Assembly: GCF_003264365.1 (NCBI RefSeq)
Contig: NZ_PYAK01000038.1
Coordinates: 1 to 53,897, forward strand
Origin: Micromonospora noduli
Lineage (GTDB): Bacteria > Actinomycetota > Actinomycetes > Mycobacteriales > Micromonosporaceae
Direction: 5' to 3'
DNA length: 53,897 bases
Shown: positions 1 to 7,408 of the stretch, one piece after another
Numbering within the stretch: the first letter of the stretch is position 1
Layout of the letters: every line of letters starts with the position of its first letter
Notes under the pieces: model-generated
What the model was told of the DNA's origin: nothing
The model's input: the letters and a program-made list of their open reading frames with translations, nothing else
The model's database searches: none
Translations under genes and position numbers: made by a program

Positions 1-1407
1 GCCGGTGCGGGCGGCCAGCGCGGCCGCGGCGGGGGTCGGCGGGGCGGGCGGTGGCGCGTCCAGCCCGAGGGCGCGGGCGACAGTGTCGAACCGGCCGCCC
101 AGCGCCAGGGTCGCCGACGTGGCCACGACGGTGCGTTCGTCGTACAGGTGGGTGGCGAGGGTGCCGGCCACCGACAGCGGCGCGACCACCAGTGCCCGGC
201 GGTTGCCGCTGTCGTTCTTCTCCACCCAGGCCACGTCGTGGTCGCCCTCCTCCAGTAGCCGCTGCGCGGTGGTGGAGAGCTCGTCCAGGGCGGCCTTGGC
301 CTGCTGCTTGCGGACCGGGTCGGGGTCGTCGGCCTTGATGTCGCCGATCGCGTCCAGGGCGGAGCGGGTCGCCGCGTCAAGCAGCGTGCACGCCTCCCGC
401 AGTGGCGTCGGCAGCCCCGCGGTGATCCGCCCGGCCGGCGCCTCGGCCAGCCCGACCGCCAGGGCGTCACCGGCGGCGGTGAGCGCCTCGGCGGTCTCCG
501 GGCGCAGCAGCGTACGGGCCCGCCGGGTGGTCCGGTCGATCAGCTCCGGCACCAGCTCCGCCTGCGCGGCGGAGGAGACCCGGTCGGCCAGCTCGTGCGC
601 CTCGTCGACGATGAGCAGCTTGTGCGGCGGCACGATGTGCCGGTCGGCGAGCATGTCGACAGCGAGCAGGCTGTGGTTGGTCACCACGATGTCAGCCTCC
701 CGGGCGCGGGCCCGCGACGCCTCGGCGAAGCACTCCTGCCCGAACGGGCAACGGGCCGCGCCGACGCACTCGCGGGCCGGCATCGACACCAGCCGCCAGG
801 CCTGGTCTTCGACGCCCGGGTCCAGCTCGTCCCGGTCGCCGGTGGCGGTCTTCTCGGCCCAGTCGCGCAGCCGCTCGACCTGCTTGCCCAGCCGGCCCGC
901 CTCACCGAGCCACTTCGTCCCGCCGCCGGGGCGCGACGCGGGGGCGTCGAAGAGGGTGTCCTCCGGCTCCTCCTCGGTGGAGTTGTCCAGTCGGGCGAGG
1001 CAGAGGTAGTGATGGCGGCCCTTGAGCACGGCGAAGGTGGGCCGACGGCCGAGCACCGGCTCGACCGCGTCGGCGAGCCGCGGCAGATCGTGGTCGACCA
1101 GCTGGGACTGCAACGCCAGGGTGGCAGTGGAGACCACCACCGGGCCGTCCACAGTGAGAGCCGGCGCGAGGTAGGCCAGCGACTTGCCGGTGCCGGTGCC
1201 CGCCTGCACGAGCAGATGCTCGCCGCCGGCCACGCACTCCTCGATCGCCGTGGTCATCTGCAGTTGGCCGGGACGCTCCGCGCCGCCGGGCACCGCGCCG
1301 ACCGCCGCCGCCAGCAGCTCCGTGCCACTGGGTCGGGCACCCCGCCGCCGGCCCTTGGCACGGGCCGACGGGGTGGCGGAACCGGTGGCGGTGCGGGGCG
1401 GAGTCAC
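1..1407 (-). CDS. DinG/XPD-type ATP-dependent DNA helicase (3' end outside window)
   Basis: Partial gene running off the left edge; about 469 N-terminal codons are present. The protein shows Walker A GTGTGKS near residue 60, a DEAH box (VDEAHELAD) at about 595-620, and a cysteine group reading ECVGAARCPFGQEC at about 735-775 with a further YLC upstream, as in the 4Fe-4S domain of XPD/DinG helicases. This supports a superfamily 2 5'-3' helicase that resolves DNA structures or R-loops in repair. The start is GTG at 1407 because a TACCGT -10 lies 6 nt upstream, implying a leaderless mRNA. An in-frame ATG at 1449 is the alternative. Divergent from the DUF402 gene. Confidence 0.9.
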   Translation of the reverse strand, partial: MTPPRTATGSATPSARAKGRRRGARPSGTELLAAAVGAVPGGAERPGQLQMTTAIEECVAGGEHLLVQAGTGTGKSLAYLAPALTVDGPVVVSTATLALQSQLVDHDLPRLADAVEPVLGRRPTFAVLKGRHHYLCLARLDNSTEEEPEDTLFDAPASRPGGGTKWLGEAGRLGKQVERLRDWAEKTATGDRDELDPGVEDQAWRLVSMPARECVGAARCPFGQECFAEASRARAREADIVVTNHSLLAVDMLADRHIVPPHKLLIVDEAHELADRVSSAAQAELVPELIDRTTRRARTLLRPETAEALTAAGDALAVGLAEAPAGRITAGLPTPLREACTLLDAATRSALDAIGDIKADDPDPVRKQQAKAALDELSTTAQRLLEEGDHDVAWVEKNDSGNRRALVVAPLSVAGTLATHLYDERTVVATSATLALGGRFDTVARALGLDAPPPAPPTPAAAALAARTG

Positions 1408-1551
1408 CGTGCGACGGTACCCGGCGCCGCCGACACCGGCCGCGCCCATCCGCCGCGTGGCGCGATGCCGACCGGGGCGGGCGTTGCGGCCGACCCCGTC
1501 CGGTTACGGCCGCGCTACGACGCGTGGGTGGTATCGGTTAGGGTGCGAATC

Positions 1552-2058
1552 ATGCCGAGCGACATGGTCCGCGTGATCTACCGCAAGTACGACGGCAGCG
1601 CCCACCGCGACTACCCGGCCCGCCGGCTCACCGAGGACGATCTCGGCATCTGGCTCGGCGTGCCCGAGGGCACCGAGTCGGTCTACCACGGCCGGCCCTC
1701 GGTGGAGAAGATCCCGTTCGTGCTGTTGGTGCCACACCGCGCCTGGTGGACGGCCATGTTCAACCCCCCGCCCCGCACCAGCGAGGTCTACTGCGACATC
1801 ACGACCCCGGCCCGCTGGGAGTCCGACGACACGGTCCACCTGATCGACCTTGATCTGGACGTCGTCCGGCGTCGGGCCACCGGCCTGGTGGAGCTGCTCG
1901 ACGAGGACGAGTTCGCCGAGCACCGGGCCCGGTTCGGCTACCCGGACGACGTGGTGGCCGAGGCCGAGGCCGCGGCACAGCGGCTGTTCGGGGCCCTGGG
2001 TGACGGCACCGAGCCGTTCGCCACCGCGTACCGCAAGTGGTTGGCTCTGGTGGTCTGA
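1552..2058 (+). CDS. DUF402 domain protein
   Basis: 168-aa soluble protein beginning MPSDMVRVIYRKYDG. Central residues with PSVEKIPFVLL, a PPPRTSEVYCDI stretch and HLIDLDLDVV match my recollection of the DUF402 beta-barrel family, some of whose members are nucleoside phosphatases. I cannot assign a substrate. The C-terminal third is acidic and helical, with a run of Glu-Ala. The ATG at 1552 was chosen because a TAGGGT hexamer at 1539-1544 sits 7 nt before it, which makes a leaderless transcript likely. Transcribed divergently from the helicase and convergent with the sigma-factor gene, whose stop is only 25 bp away. Confidence 0.75.
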   Translation: MPSDMVRVIYRKYDGSAHRDYPARRLTEDDLGIWLGVPEGTESVYHGRPSVEKIPFVLLVPHRAWWTAMFNPPPRTSEVYCDITTPARWESDDTVHLIDLDLDVVRRRATGLVELLDEDEFAEHRARFGYPDDVVAEAEAAAQRLFGALGDGTEPFATAYRKWLALVV

Positions 2059-2082
2059 GGCCGCCTGCCCGGTCGGGCTGGC

Positions 2083-3048
2083 TCACCAGCGTGGCGGCCA
2101 GCCGTCGTCGGCGTCCAGCGGCGGCAGGGCGGTGAGCTTCTCGGGGTTGAGCTGGTTGTAGATGGCGGTGATCCGGCCCTGGTCAACAGCGAACGCGGTG
2201 ACCAGGCGGATCGGTCGCCCGTCGCTGTGCGTCGTCTCCAGCTGTAGGCCGAGAATGCCGTCGACGAGCACGGGCCGAGCCAGCACCCGGTCGACGTACC
2301 GGCCGGTCCGGCCGAACAGGCCGAGCGTGAGGCGAGCCACGGAGTCCGCGCCGAGCACCGGCCAGCGGGCGGCCGGGAAGTGCCCGCCCGAGTCGCCGAC
2401 GAAGACCACGTCCGGCGCGAGCACCTGAAGCAGCTGGTCCAGCTCGCCGGACTCGGTGGCGGCGACGAACGCCTTGAGCACCCGGCGTTGCTCGGCCGGG
2501 TCGGCGGTGTGCCGGGGTACGTCCGGCGAGGTGACCGCCCGTCGGGCCCGGGAGGCGAGCTGCCGGGCCGCCACCTCGGTGGTGCCGAGCACCCCCGCGA
2601 CCCGGGCGAACGGCAGCGCGAACACGTCGTGCAGCACGAGGGCGACCCGTTGCTCCGGCGCGAGCCGCTCCAGCACCACCAGCAGCGCCGTGCCGACCTG
2701 GTCGGTGCGCACCGCCCGTTCCGCCGGGTCGGGGGCATAGCCGTCGGCCGTCGGCCGGCCGTCCAACGGGCTCACCACCGGCTCCGGCAGCCACTGCCCC
2801 GGGTACGCCTCCCGGCGGACCCGGGCCGAGCGGAGCACGTCCAGGCAGATCCGAGCGCAGGTGGTGGTCAGCCACGCGGACAGGTCCCGGATCTCGGCGC
2901 GGGCCGCCGGGTCGGACAGCGCCCCGGCGTAGCGCAGCCAGGTCTCCTGCACCGCGTCCTCCGCCTCGCTGCGGCTGCCCAGCATCCGGTGGGCCACCGC
3001 GAGCAGTCGGCCCCGCTCGGCCTCGAACTCCGTCGCCAGCTCCCGCAC
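2083..3048 (-). CDS. ECF41-type RNA polymerase sigma factor with SnoaL-like C-terminal domain
   Basis: 321 aa. Sigma region 2 at about 9-75 (RMLGSRSEAEDAVQETW), the linker motif WLPEP at 86-90, region 4 at about 115-170, then a SnoaL_2-like domain of about 130 residues ending with NQLNPEKL (NPEKL at 301-305). WLPEP and a terminal NPDKL-like motif are hallmarks of group ECF41, in which the C-terminal domain modulates activity in place of an anti-sigma factor. The usual internal DGGGR-like motif is here only DSGG. Start GTG at 3048 has GGAAGGGG upstream. The oxidoreductase or carboxymuconolactone decarboxylase gene commonly next to ECF41 is absent; the neighbour is ppk2, divergent. Confidence 0.88.
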   Translation of the reverse strand: MRELATEFEAERGRLLAVAHRMLGSRSEAEDAVQETWLRYAGALSDPAARAEIRDLSAWLTTTCARICLDVLRSARVRREAYPGQWLPEPVVSPLDGRPTADGYAPDPAERAVRTDQVGTALLVVLERLAPEQRVALVLHDVFALPFARVAGVLGTTEVAARQLASRARRAVTSPDVPRHTADPAEQRRVLKAFVAATESGELDQLLQVLAPDVVFVGDSGGHFPAARWPVLGADSVARLTLGLFGRTGRYVDRVLARPVLVDGILGLQLETTHSDGRPIRLVTAFAVDQGRITAIYNQLNPEKLTALPPLDADDGWPPRW

Positions 3049-3238
3049 GACCCACCACCCCTTCCGGTCGCCGTCCCGGCCTACATCCTCCCGCCGAGTC
3101 GGCCCGCCGGCAGCCCCGAAACGGCCCGGCAGACCGGTGCCTGCCGTGGGCGGAGGTCGGTCGGTGCCGATCAGCGGGCCCAGGTGCGGAGGTGGCTCTC
3201 GGCGGGCGGAACGGCGGTGGGTGGGCGATGATCCGTGC

Positions 3239-4180
3239 ATGAGCGCACCCGAGCAAGGGCAGATCGTGGCACCGGACGGCGGTTCCGTGCGGGACCTGCT
3301 GCGGGTCACCGCGCCGGTGGATCTCAGCGCGATCGACCCGCGGTCCATGCCCGGCCTGCCGGAGCCCGCAGGCCGCGGCGAGCACCGTAAGACCTGGGCG
3401 CGGGAGCAGGTGGAGCTGCTCGGCGAGGAGTTGGGCCGGCAGCAGGAGATGCTCTTCGCGATGGCCAAGACCGGGTCGGAGCGGCCGGCGCACCGGGTGC
3501 TGCTGGTGCTCCAGGCCATGGACTGCGGCGGCAAGGACGGCACGATCAAGCGGGTGGCCGGCGCGATGAACCCGCTGGGCCTGCACATCCGCTCGTTCGG
3601 GCCGCCGACTCGCCAGGAGCTGCGGCACGACTTCCTCTGGCGGATTCGCCGGGAGCTGCCACCGCCGGGGTACGTGGGGATGTTCAACCGTTCGCACTAC
3701 GAGGACGTGTTGATCGCCCGGGTCGGCTCGCTGGTGCCGGAGACGACCTGGCGAGCCCGCTATGACGAGATCAACTCGTTCGAGCGGGAGCTGACCGAGG
3801 GCGGCTTCACCCTGATCAAGGTGATGCTGCACATCTCGTACGCCGAGCAGGGCGAGCGCCTGATGGACCGGCTCACCGACCCGCGCAAGCACTGGAAGTA
3901 CAACCCCTCCGACATCGACTCACGCGGGCACTGGGACGACTACCAGGCCGCGTACGCCGAGGCCCTGAGCCGGTGCGGCACGGACGCCGCGCCCTGGTTC
4001 GTGGTGCCGGCGGACCGCAAGTGGTACCGGGACTGGGCGGTGGCCCACCTGCTGCGTGAGACGTTCGACACGCTCGATCTGGGGTATCCGGCTGCCGATT
4101 TCGACGTGGCGCGGGAGCGTAAGCGTCTGTTGGCTGGGGGAGCGGGTGCGGGTGGGGCAGCCGAGATGAACGGCAGGTGA
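3239..4180 (+). CDS. ppk2: Polyphosphate kinase 2 family protein
   Basis: 313 aa. Contains the PPK2 Walker A GGKDGT at about 97-102, the lid and phosphate-binding stretch FNRSHYEDVL at about 149-158, and a C-terminal PADRKWYRDW motif, all typical of single-domain PPK2 enzymes of about 300 residues. PPK2 moves phosphate between polyphosphate and nucleotides; whether this one acts on NDP or NMP cannot be settled by eye. ATG at 3239 is preferred over upstream in-frame codons because the conserved protein begins there. The 3' end and stop overlap the PHO-box repeats that serve the downstream DUF47-pit genes, and a phosphate cluster follows. Confidence 0.92.
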   Translation: MSAPEQGQIVAPDGGSVRDLLRVTAPVDLSAIDPRSMPGLPEPAGRGEHRKTWAREQVELLGEELGRQQEMLFAMAKTGSERPAHRVLLVLQAMDCGGKDGTIKRVAGAMNPLGLHIRSFGPPTRQELRHDFLWRIRRELPPPGYVGMFNRSHYEDVLIARVGSLVPETTWRARYDEINSFERELTEGGFTLIKVMLHISYAEQGERLMDRLTDPRKHWKYNPSDIDSRGHWDDYQAAYAEALSRCGTDAAPWFVVPADRKWYRDWAVAHLLRETFDTLDLGYPAADFDVARERKRLLAGGAGAGGAAEMNGR

Positions 4181-4193
4181 ACGACCGGTGAAT
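4161..4193 (+). promoter_or_regulatory. Three-unit PHO box upstream of DUF47-pit
   Basis: Three consecutive 11-bp direct repeats: CCGAGATGAAC (4161-4171), GGCAGGTGAAC (4172-4182) and GACCGGTGAAT (4183-4193). Read on the minus strand these are GTTCACC-type units, the PhoP target of Streptomyces PHO boxes. The first two units lie inside or across the ppk2 stop codon. A TAGCAT hexamer near 4242-4247 could be the -10 of the DUF47-pit transcript. The repeat is seen directly; binding by PhoP is inferred. Confidence 0.75.
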
Positions 4194-4307
4194 GGTGCCT
4201 GGCCAGGGGTGGGCCGGCGAATTCCCGGTTCTGCCGTTTTCTAGCATTCACCGAGCGGGCGCTCTCGGGCGCCGCCACCCTTCCACCGACGCGACGAGGT
4301 CTGTGCT

Positions 4308-4934
4308 GTGAAGTTTTCCTTCCGCCCCACCGAGGGCGCCTTCTACGAGCTCTTCACCAGGGCCGCGCAGAACCTGGTCCGGGGCACCGCGCTGCTCAAC
4401 GAGCTGGCCCTGCCCGGCGTGGACGTGCAGTCGGTCAGCGAGCGGCTGACCGAGGTCGAGCACGACAGCGACCAGATCACCCACGAGCTGTACAAGAAGA
4501 TCAACTCGACGTTCATCACCCCGTTCGACCGGGAGGACATCTACCGGCTCGGCTCGCTGCTGGACGACGTGATGGACCACCTGGAGGCGGTCGGCGACCT
4601 GCTCTACCTGTACGGGCTGACCGAGCTTCCGGCGCTGCCCCGCGAGTTGCACGAGATGGTCAACGTGCTCGACCAGCAGGCCAAGCTGACCGCCGACGCG
4701 ATGCCCCGGCTGAAGTCGATGAAGGATCTCGAGGACTACTGGATCGAGTGCAACCGGCTGGAGAACGAGGGCGACCGGATCAACCGGCAGCTGCTCGTCC
4801 GGCTCTTCTCCGGTGAGTACGACGCGTTGACGGTGCTGAAGATGAAGGAGGTCGCCGACGAACTGGAGGCCGCCTGCGACGCCTTCGAGCACGTGGCCAA
4901 CACCGTCGAGACCATCGCCGTCAAGGAGTCCTGA
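4308..4934 (+). CDS. DUF47 PhoU-like phosphate transport accessory protein
   Basis: 208 aa, nearly all helical, with repeated acidic/hydrophobic heptads: TEVEHDSDQITHELYKK at about 45-61 and a second similar stretch ECNRLENEGDRINRQL at about 147-162. This is the DUF47 (PhoU-related, TIGR00153-like) family, which binds metal through acidic motifs and is usually encoded with Pit-type phosphate transporters. Start GTG at 4308. The stop ends 4 nt before the pit start, so the two are cotranscribed and probably translationally coupled. The PHO box at 4161-4193 suggests induction under phosphate limitation. Confidence 0.9.
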   Translation: MKFSFRPTEGAFYELFTRAAQNLVRGTALLNELALPGVDVQSVSERLTEVEHDSDQITHELYKKINSTFITPFDREDIYRLGSLLDDVMDHLEAVGDLLYLYGLTELPALPRELHEMVNVLDQQAKLTADAMPRLKSMKDLEDYWIECNRLENEGDRINRQLLVRLFSGEYDALTVLKMKEVADELEAACDAFEHVANTVETIAVKES

Positions 4935-4938
4935 GCCG

Positions 4939-5946
4939 GTGTCCCCTGAACTCATCGCCGTGCTGGCGGTGATCGCGGTGGCCTTGGCGTTCGACTACAC
5001 CAACGGCTTCCACGACGCCGCCAACGCGATCGCCACAAGCGTCTCCACCCGGGCGCTGACACCCCGGATCGCCCTCGGGCTCGCCGCGGTCGGCAACTTC
5101 GTCGGCGCCCACTTCGGCGCCGGCGTGGCCAAGACCGTCGGCGACGGTCTGGTCACCCTTCCCACCGGGGTGAACAGCCTCGGCGTGGTCTTCGCCGGGG
5201 TGCTCGGGGCGATCGCCTGGAACCTGATCACCTGGTACTTCGGTCTGCCCTCGTCGTCCTCGCACGCGCTCTTCGGCGGTCTGGTCGGCGCGACCCTGCT
5301 GTCCACCGGCGGCATTGTGCAGTGGGGCAACATCGGCGAGAAGGTGCTGCTGCCGATGGTGCTGTCGCCGATCGTCGGCCTCACCCTCGGTTACCTGCTG
5401 ATGCTGGCCATCCTGTGGCTGTTCCGGAAGGGGCAGCCGGGCAAGCTCAACCGGGGCTTCCGCTGGGCGCAGACCGCCTCGGCGGCCGCCATGTCGGTCG
5501 GCCACGGCATGCAGGACGCCGCCAAGACCATGGGCATCGTGGTGCTGGCGCTCTACACCGGTGGTTTCCAGGAGAGCAAGACGCACATCCCGGGGTGGGT
5601 GTTCTGGACCTCGGCGACGATGCTGGCCCTCGGCACGTACGCCGGCGGTTGGCGAATCATCCGCACCCTCGGTCGCAAGATCATCGACCTGGGGCCGCCG
5701 GAGGGCTTCGCCGCCGAGACCGTCGCCAGCGCGGTGCTCTACTTCAACGCACTGGTGCTGAAGGCACCGATCTCCACGACCCACACCATCACCTCGGCGA
5801 TCATGGGTGTGGGCGCGACCAAGCGACTCTCCGCGGTCCGCTGGAACGTGGCCGGCAACATCGTGCTCGCCTGGATCATCACGTTCCCGGCCGCCGCGCT
5901 GATCGCGTGCGTCACGTACCTGCTGGTCCGGCCGCTCTTCGGCTGA
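4939..5946 (+). CDS. pit: PiT-family inorganic phosphate transporter
   Basis: 335 aa, about 9-10 hydrophobic segments. The PiT signature GFHDAANAIATS is at about 23-34, and the duplicated C-terminal signature region reads FNALVLKAPISTTHT near residue 270. These are low-affinity proton- or cation-coupled phosphate (often metal-phosphate) symporters of the cytoplasmic membrane. GTG start at 4939, 4 nt after the DUF47 stop. A strong hairpin follows at 5953-5997. The high-affinity pstSCAB system lies 3 kb away, so both uptake routes are encoded together. Confidence 0.93.
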   Translation: MSPELIAVLAVIAVALAFDYTNGFHDAANAIATSVSTRALTPRIALGLAAVGNFVGAHFGAGVAKTVGDGLVTLPTGVNSLGVVFAGVLGAIAWNLITWYFGLPSSSSHALFGGLVGATLLSTGGIVQWGNIGEKVLLPMVLSPIVGLTLGYLLMLAILWLFRKGQPGKLNRGFRWAQTASAAAMSVGHGMQDAAKTMGIVVLALYTGGFQESKTHIPGWVFWTSATMLALGTYAGGWRIIRTLGRKIIDLGPPEGFAAETVASAVLYFNALVLKAPISTTHTITSAIMGVGATKRLSAVRWNVAGNIVLAWIITFPAAALIACVTYLLVRPLFG

Positions 5947-5952
5947 GTTTCC

Positions 5953-5997
5953 GGAAGGGCCCCCGGTCACGGTCTCGCCGTGGCCGGGGGCCCTTCC
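5953..5997. terminator. Bidirectional terminator between pit and the oxidoreductase
   Basis: 20-bp arms 5953-5972 and 5978-5997 around a 5-nt loop TCTCG, with one mismatched pair that becomes G-U or A-C depending on strand. It lies between two convergent genes. No U-tract follows, which is common in high-GC actinobacteria. Confidence 0.8.
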
Positions 5998-6002
5998 GCT
6001 GT

Positions 6003-6971
6003 TCAGATGTAGCGCACGCCGATCTGCTCGCGGACCGTGTCCAGCAGGGTCATCACCTCAAGGGTCGTGGTGTGCGGCACCACCGGGCTCTCGGTCAGGC
6101 CGGCGGCCAGGCAGCGCTGCACCTCGATCGCCTCGTACTGGTAGCCGTTGCCGGCCCCGTCGGCGACGATCGTCTCCGGCTCCGCGCCGGCCCGGTGCAC
6201 TGTCACCGAACCCGGCCGGAAGAACGGCTCCGGCAGGTCGATCCGCCCCGTGGTGCCCGTTACCGAGGCGGTCTGCCCGCTCAACCCGACCATGCCGCAG
6301 CTCAGGGTCGCCAGGGCTCCGGTGTCATAGCCGAACAGCATGCCGGTGTTCTCGTCCGTCCCCTCCGGGCCGAGCTGCGCCCAGGACCGGATGTGCTGCG
6401 GCACCCCGAGCAGCAGGTGGGCCAGGCTGATCGGGTAGATCCCCAGGTCCAGCAGAGCACCCCCGCCCAGCGCCGCGTTGCGCATCCGGTGCTCCGGCGG
6501 GAACGGCCCGGCCACCCCGAAGTCGGCCCGGACGCCGGTCACCGTGCCGATCGCCCCGTCCGCGATCAACTCGACCACCCGCAGGATCATCGGATTCAGC
6601 CGCATCCACATGGCCTCCATCAGGAAGACCCCGGCGGCGCGGGCGGTGTCCACCAACTCCGTGCTGGTGGCCAGGTCGAGGGTGAACGGCTTCTCCAACA
6701 GCACCGCCCGCCCGGCGGTGAGGCAGGTCATCGCCGCCTCGTAGTGCGCGGAGTGCGGGGTCGCCACGTAGATCGCGTCCACCTCCGGGTCGGCGGCCAA
6801 CTCCACCCAGGAGCCGTAGGCGCGCTTCGCGCCGAACGTGTCGGCGAAGCGCCTGGCGCTCTCCGCGGCGCGGGAACCGACCGCGACCAACTCGGCGTCC
6901 GGCACCAGCCGGAGGTCTTCGGCGAAACGGCTGGCGATGTGGCCGGTGGCCAGGATGCCCCAACGAGTCAT
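6003..6971 (-). CDS. Gfo/Idh/MocA-family oxidoreductase
   Basis: 322 aa. N-terminal Rossmann fold begins MTRWGILATGHIASRF; the family EKPF motif (LLEKPFTLDL) is near 95-100, with the catalytic Lys. The C-terminal alpha/beta domain carries GGGALLDLGIYPI. These NAD(P)-dependent dehydrogenases usually act on sugars or sugar derivatives such as inositol or trans-dihydrodiols; the substrate is not predictable here. The ATG at 6971 has a TAGCGT hexamer at 6978-6983 only 6 nt before it, implying a leaderless mRNA. Monocistronic, convergent with pit. Confidence 0.9.
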   Translation of the reverse strand: MTRWGILATGHIASRFAEDLRLVPDAELVAVGSRAAESARRFADTFGAKRAYGSWVELAADPEVDAIYVATPHSAHYEAAMTCLTAGRAVLLEKPFTLDLATSTELVDTARAAGVFLMEAMWMRLNPMILRVVELIADGAIGTVTGVRADFGVAGPFPPEHRMRNAALGGGALLDLGIYPISLAHLLLGVPQHIRSWAQLGPEGTDENTGMLFGYDTGALATLSCGMVGLSGQTASVTGTTGRIDLPEPFFRPGSVTVHRAGAEPETIVADGAGNGYQYEAIEVQRCLAAGLTESPVVPHTTTLEVMTLLDTVREQIGVRYI

Positions 6972-7192
6972 GCCGGAACGCTAGCCGAGCCAGGTGAACC
7001 GCCCGCTGCCCGGCCTCCTGCTGCCGGGCTTGCTGGGGCCCGGTGCGCGCTACCCGGCCAGCTGGGGTCCCAGCTCGCTGGTTCCGGCTCGCACTGCCCG
7101 GCCATGCGCCCTGCCCCGACGCCATCTCGTTCGGCGGCGAGCGCGACCGCGCCCCGACCGGCGCGCGCCTCGGCCTTGCCACCCTGACGAGG

Positions 7193-7232
7193 GGTATACC
7201 TCTGAGGCATAAATATGCCCCAGAGGTATACC
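7193..7232. repeat. AT-rich palindromic dispersed repeat, copy 1
   Basis: Arms 7193-7211 and 7214-7232 pair over 19 bp with one mismatch around an AA loop. The core TATACCTCTGAGGCATAAAT plus ATG (7195-7217) is identical over 23 bp to the complement of 40124-40146. The AT content is far above that of the flanks. It behaves like an extragenic palindromic repeat or miniature mobile element; function unknown. Confidence 0.8.
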
Positions 7233-7237
7233 GCTCA

Positions 7238-7342
7238 GTCGTGGACCGGGCCGACCGGGTCTTGGACCGGGCTCGACGAGTCCTGGACCGGGCCGGCCGG
7301 GTCGTGGACCGGGCCCGACGAGTCCTGGACCGGGCCCCGACC
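7238..7342. repeat. Five tandem 21-bp repeats
   Basis: Five contiguous 21-bp units, each starting GTCNTGGACCGGGC and ending alternately CGG or CGA, so the array also has a 42-bp super-period. It begins 5 bp after the palindrome at 7193-7232. Units are contiguous with no spacers, so this is not a CRISPR array. 21 bp equals seven codons and all frames stay open, but no start signal supports translation. Confidence 0.85.
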
Positions 7343-7408
7343 GAGCCGACCGCTTCGTGGCTTGGCGCGCGGCAGGCAATCGCGCTGTCGGGAACTAGGC
7401 TCGCGGGC

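Larger units (their letters stand above)
6972..7408. other. 437-bp intergenic spacer with palindrome and tandem repeats
   Basis: Divergent region between the oxidoreductase and the Nudix gene. It holds the oxidoreductase -10 (6978-6983), about 200 bp of GC-rich sequence in which I see no convincing gene, the AT-rich palindrome at 7193-7232, five 21-bp tandem repeats at 7238-7342 and the Nudix -10 at 7396-7401. Confidence 0.7.

Noticed and set aside
1184..1576. Plus-strand ORF opposite the helicase
   Set aside because: Antisense to Walker A region of the DinG-type gene, no start signal.
6972..7192. Small genes in the spacer before the palindrome
   Set aside because: Several short frames exist on both strands but none has a start signal or recognisable composition.
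7238..7342. CRISPR array
   Set aside because: Units are contiguous 21-mers with no spacers and no cas genes nearby.
7043..7408. N-terminal extension of the Nudix protein through the 21-bp repeats
   Set aside because: The frame is open and would encode heptads of the type VLDRARR, but the -10 at 7396-7401 and ATG at 7409 give a complete Nudix protein and no start signal exists upstream.
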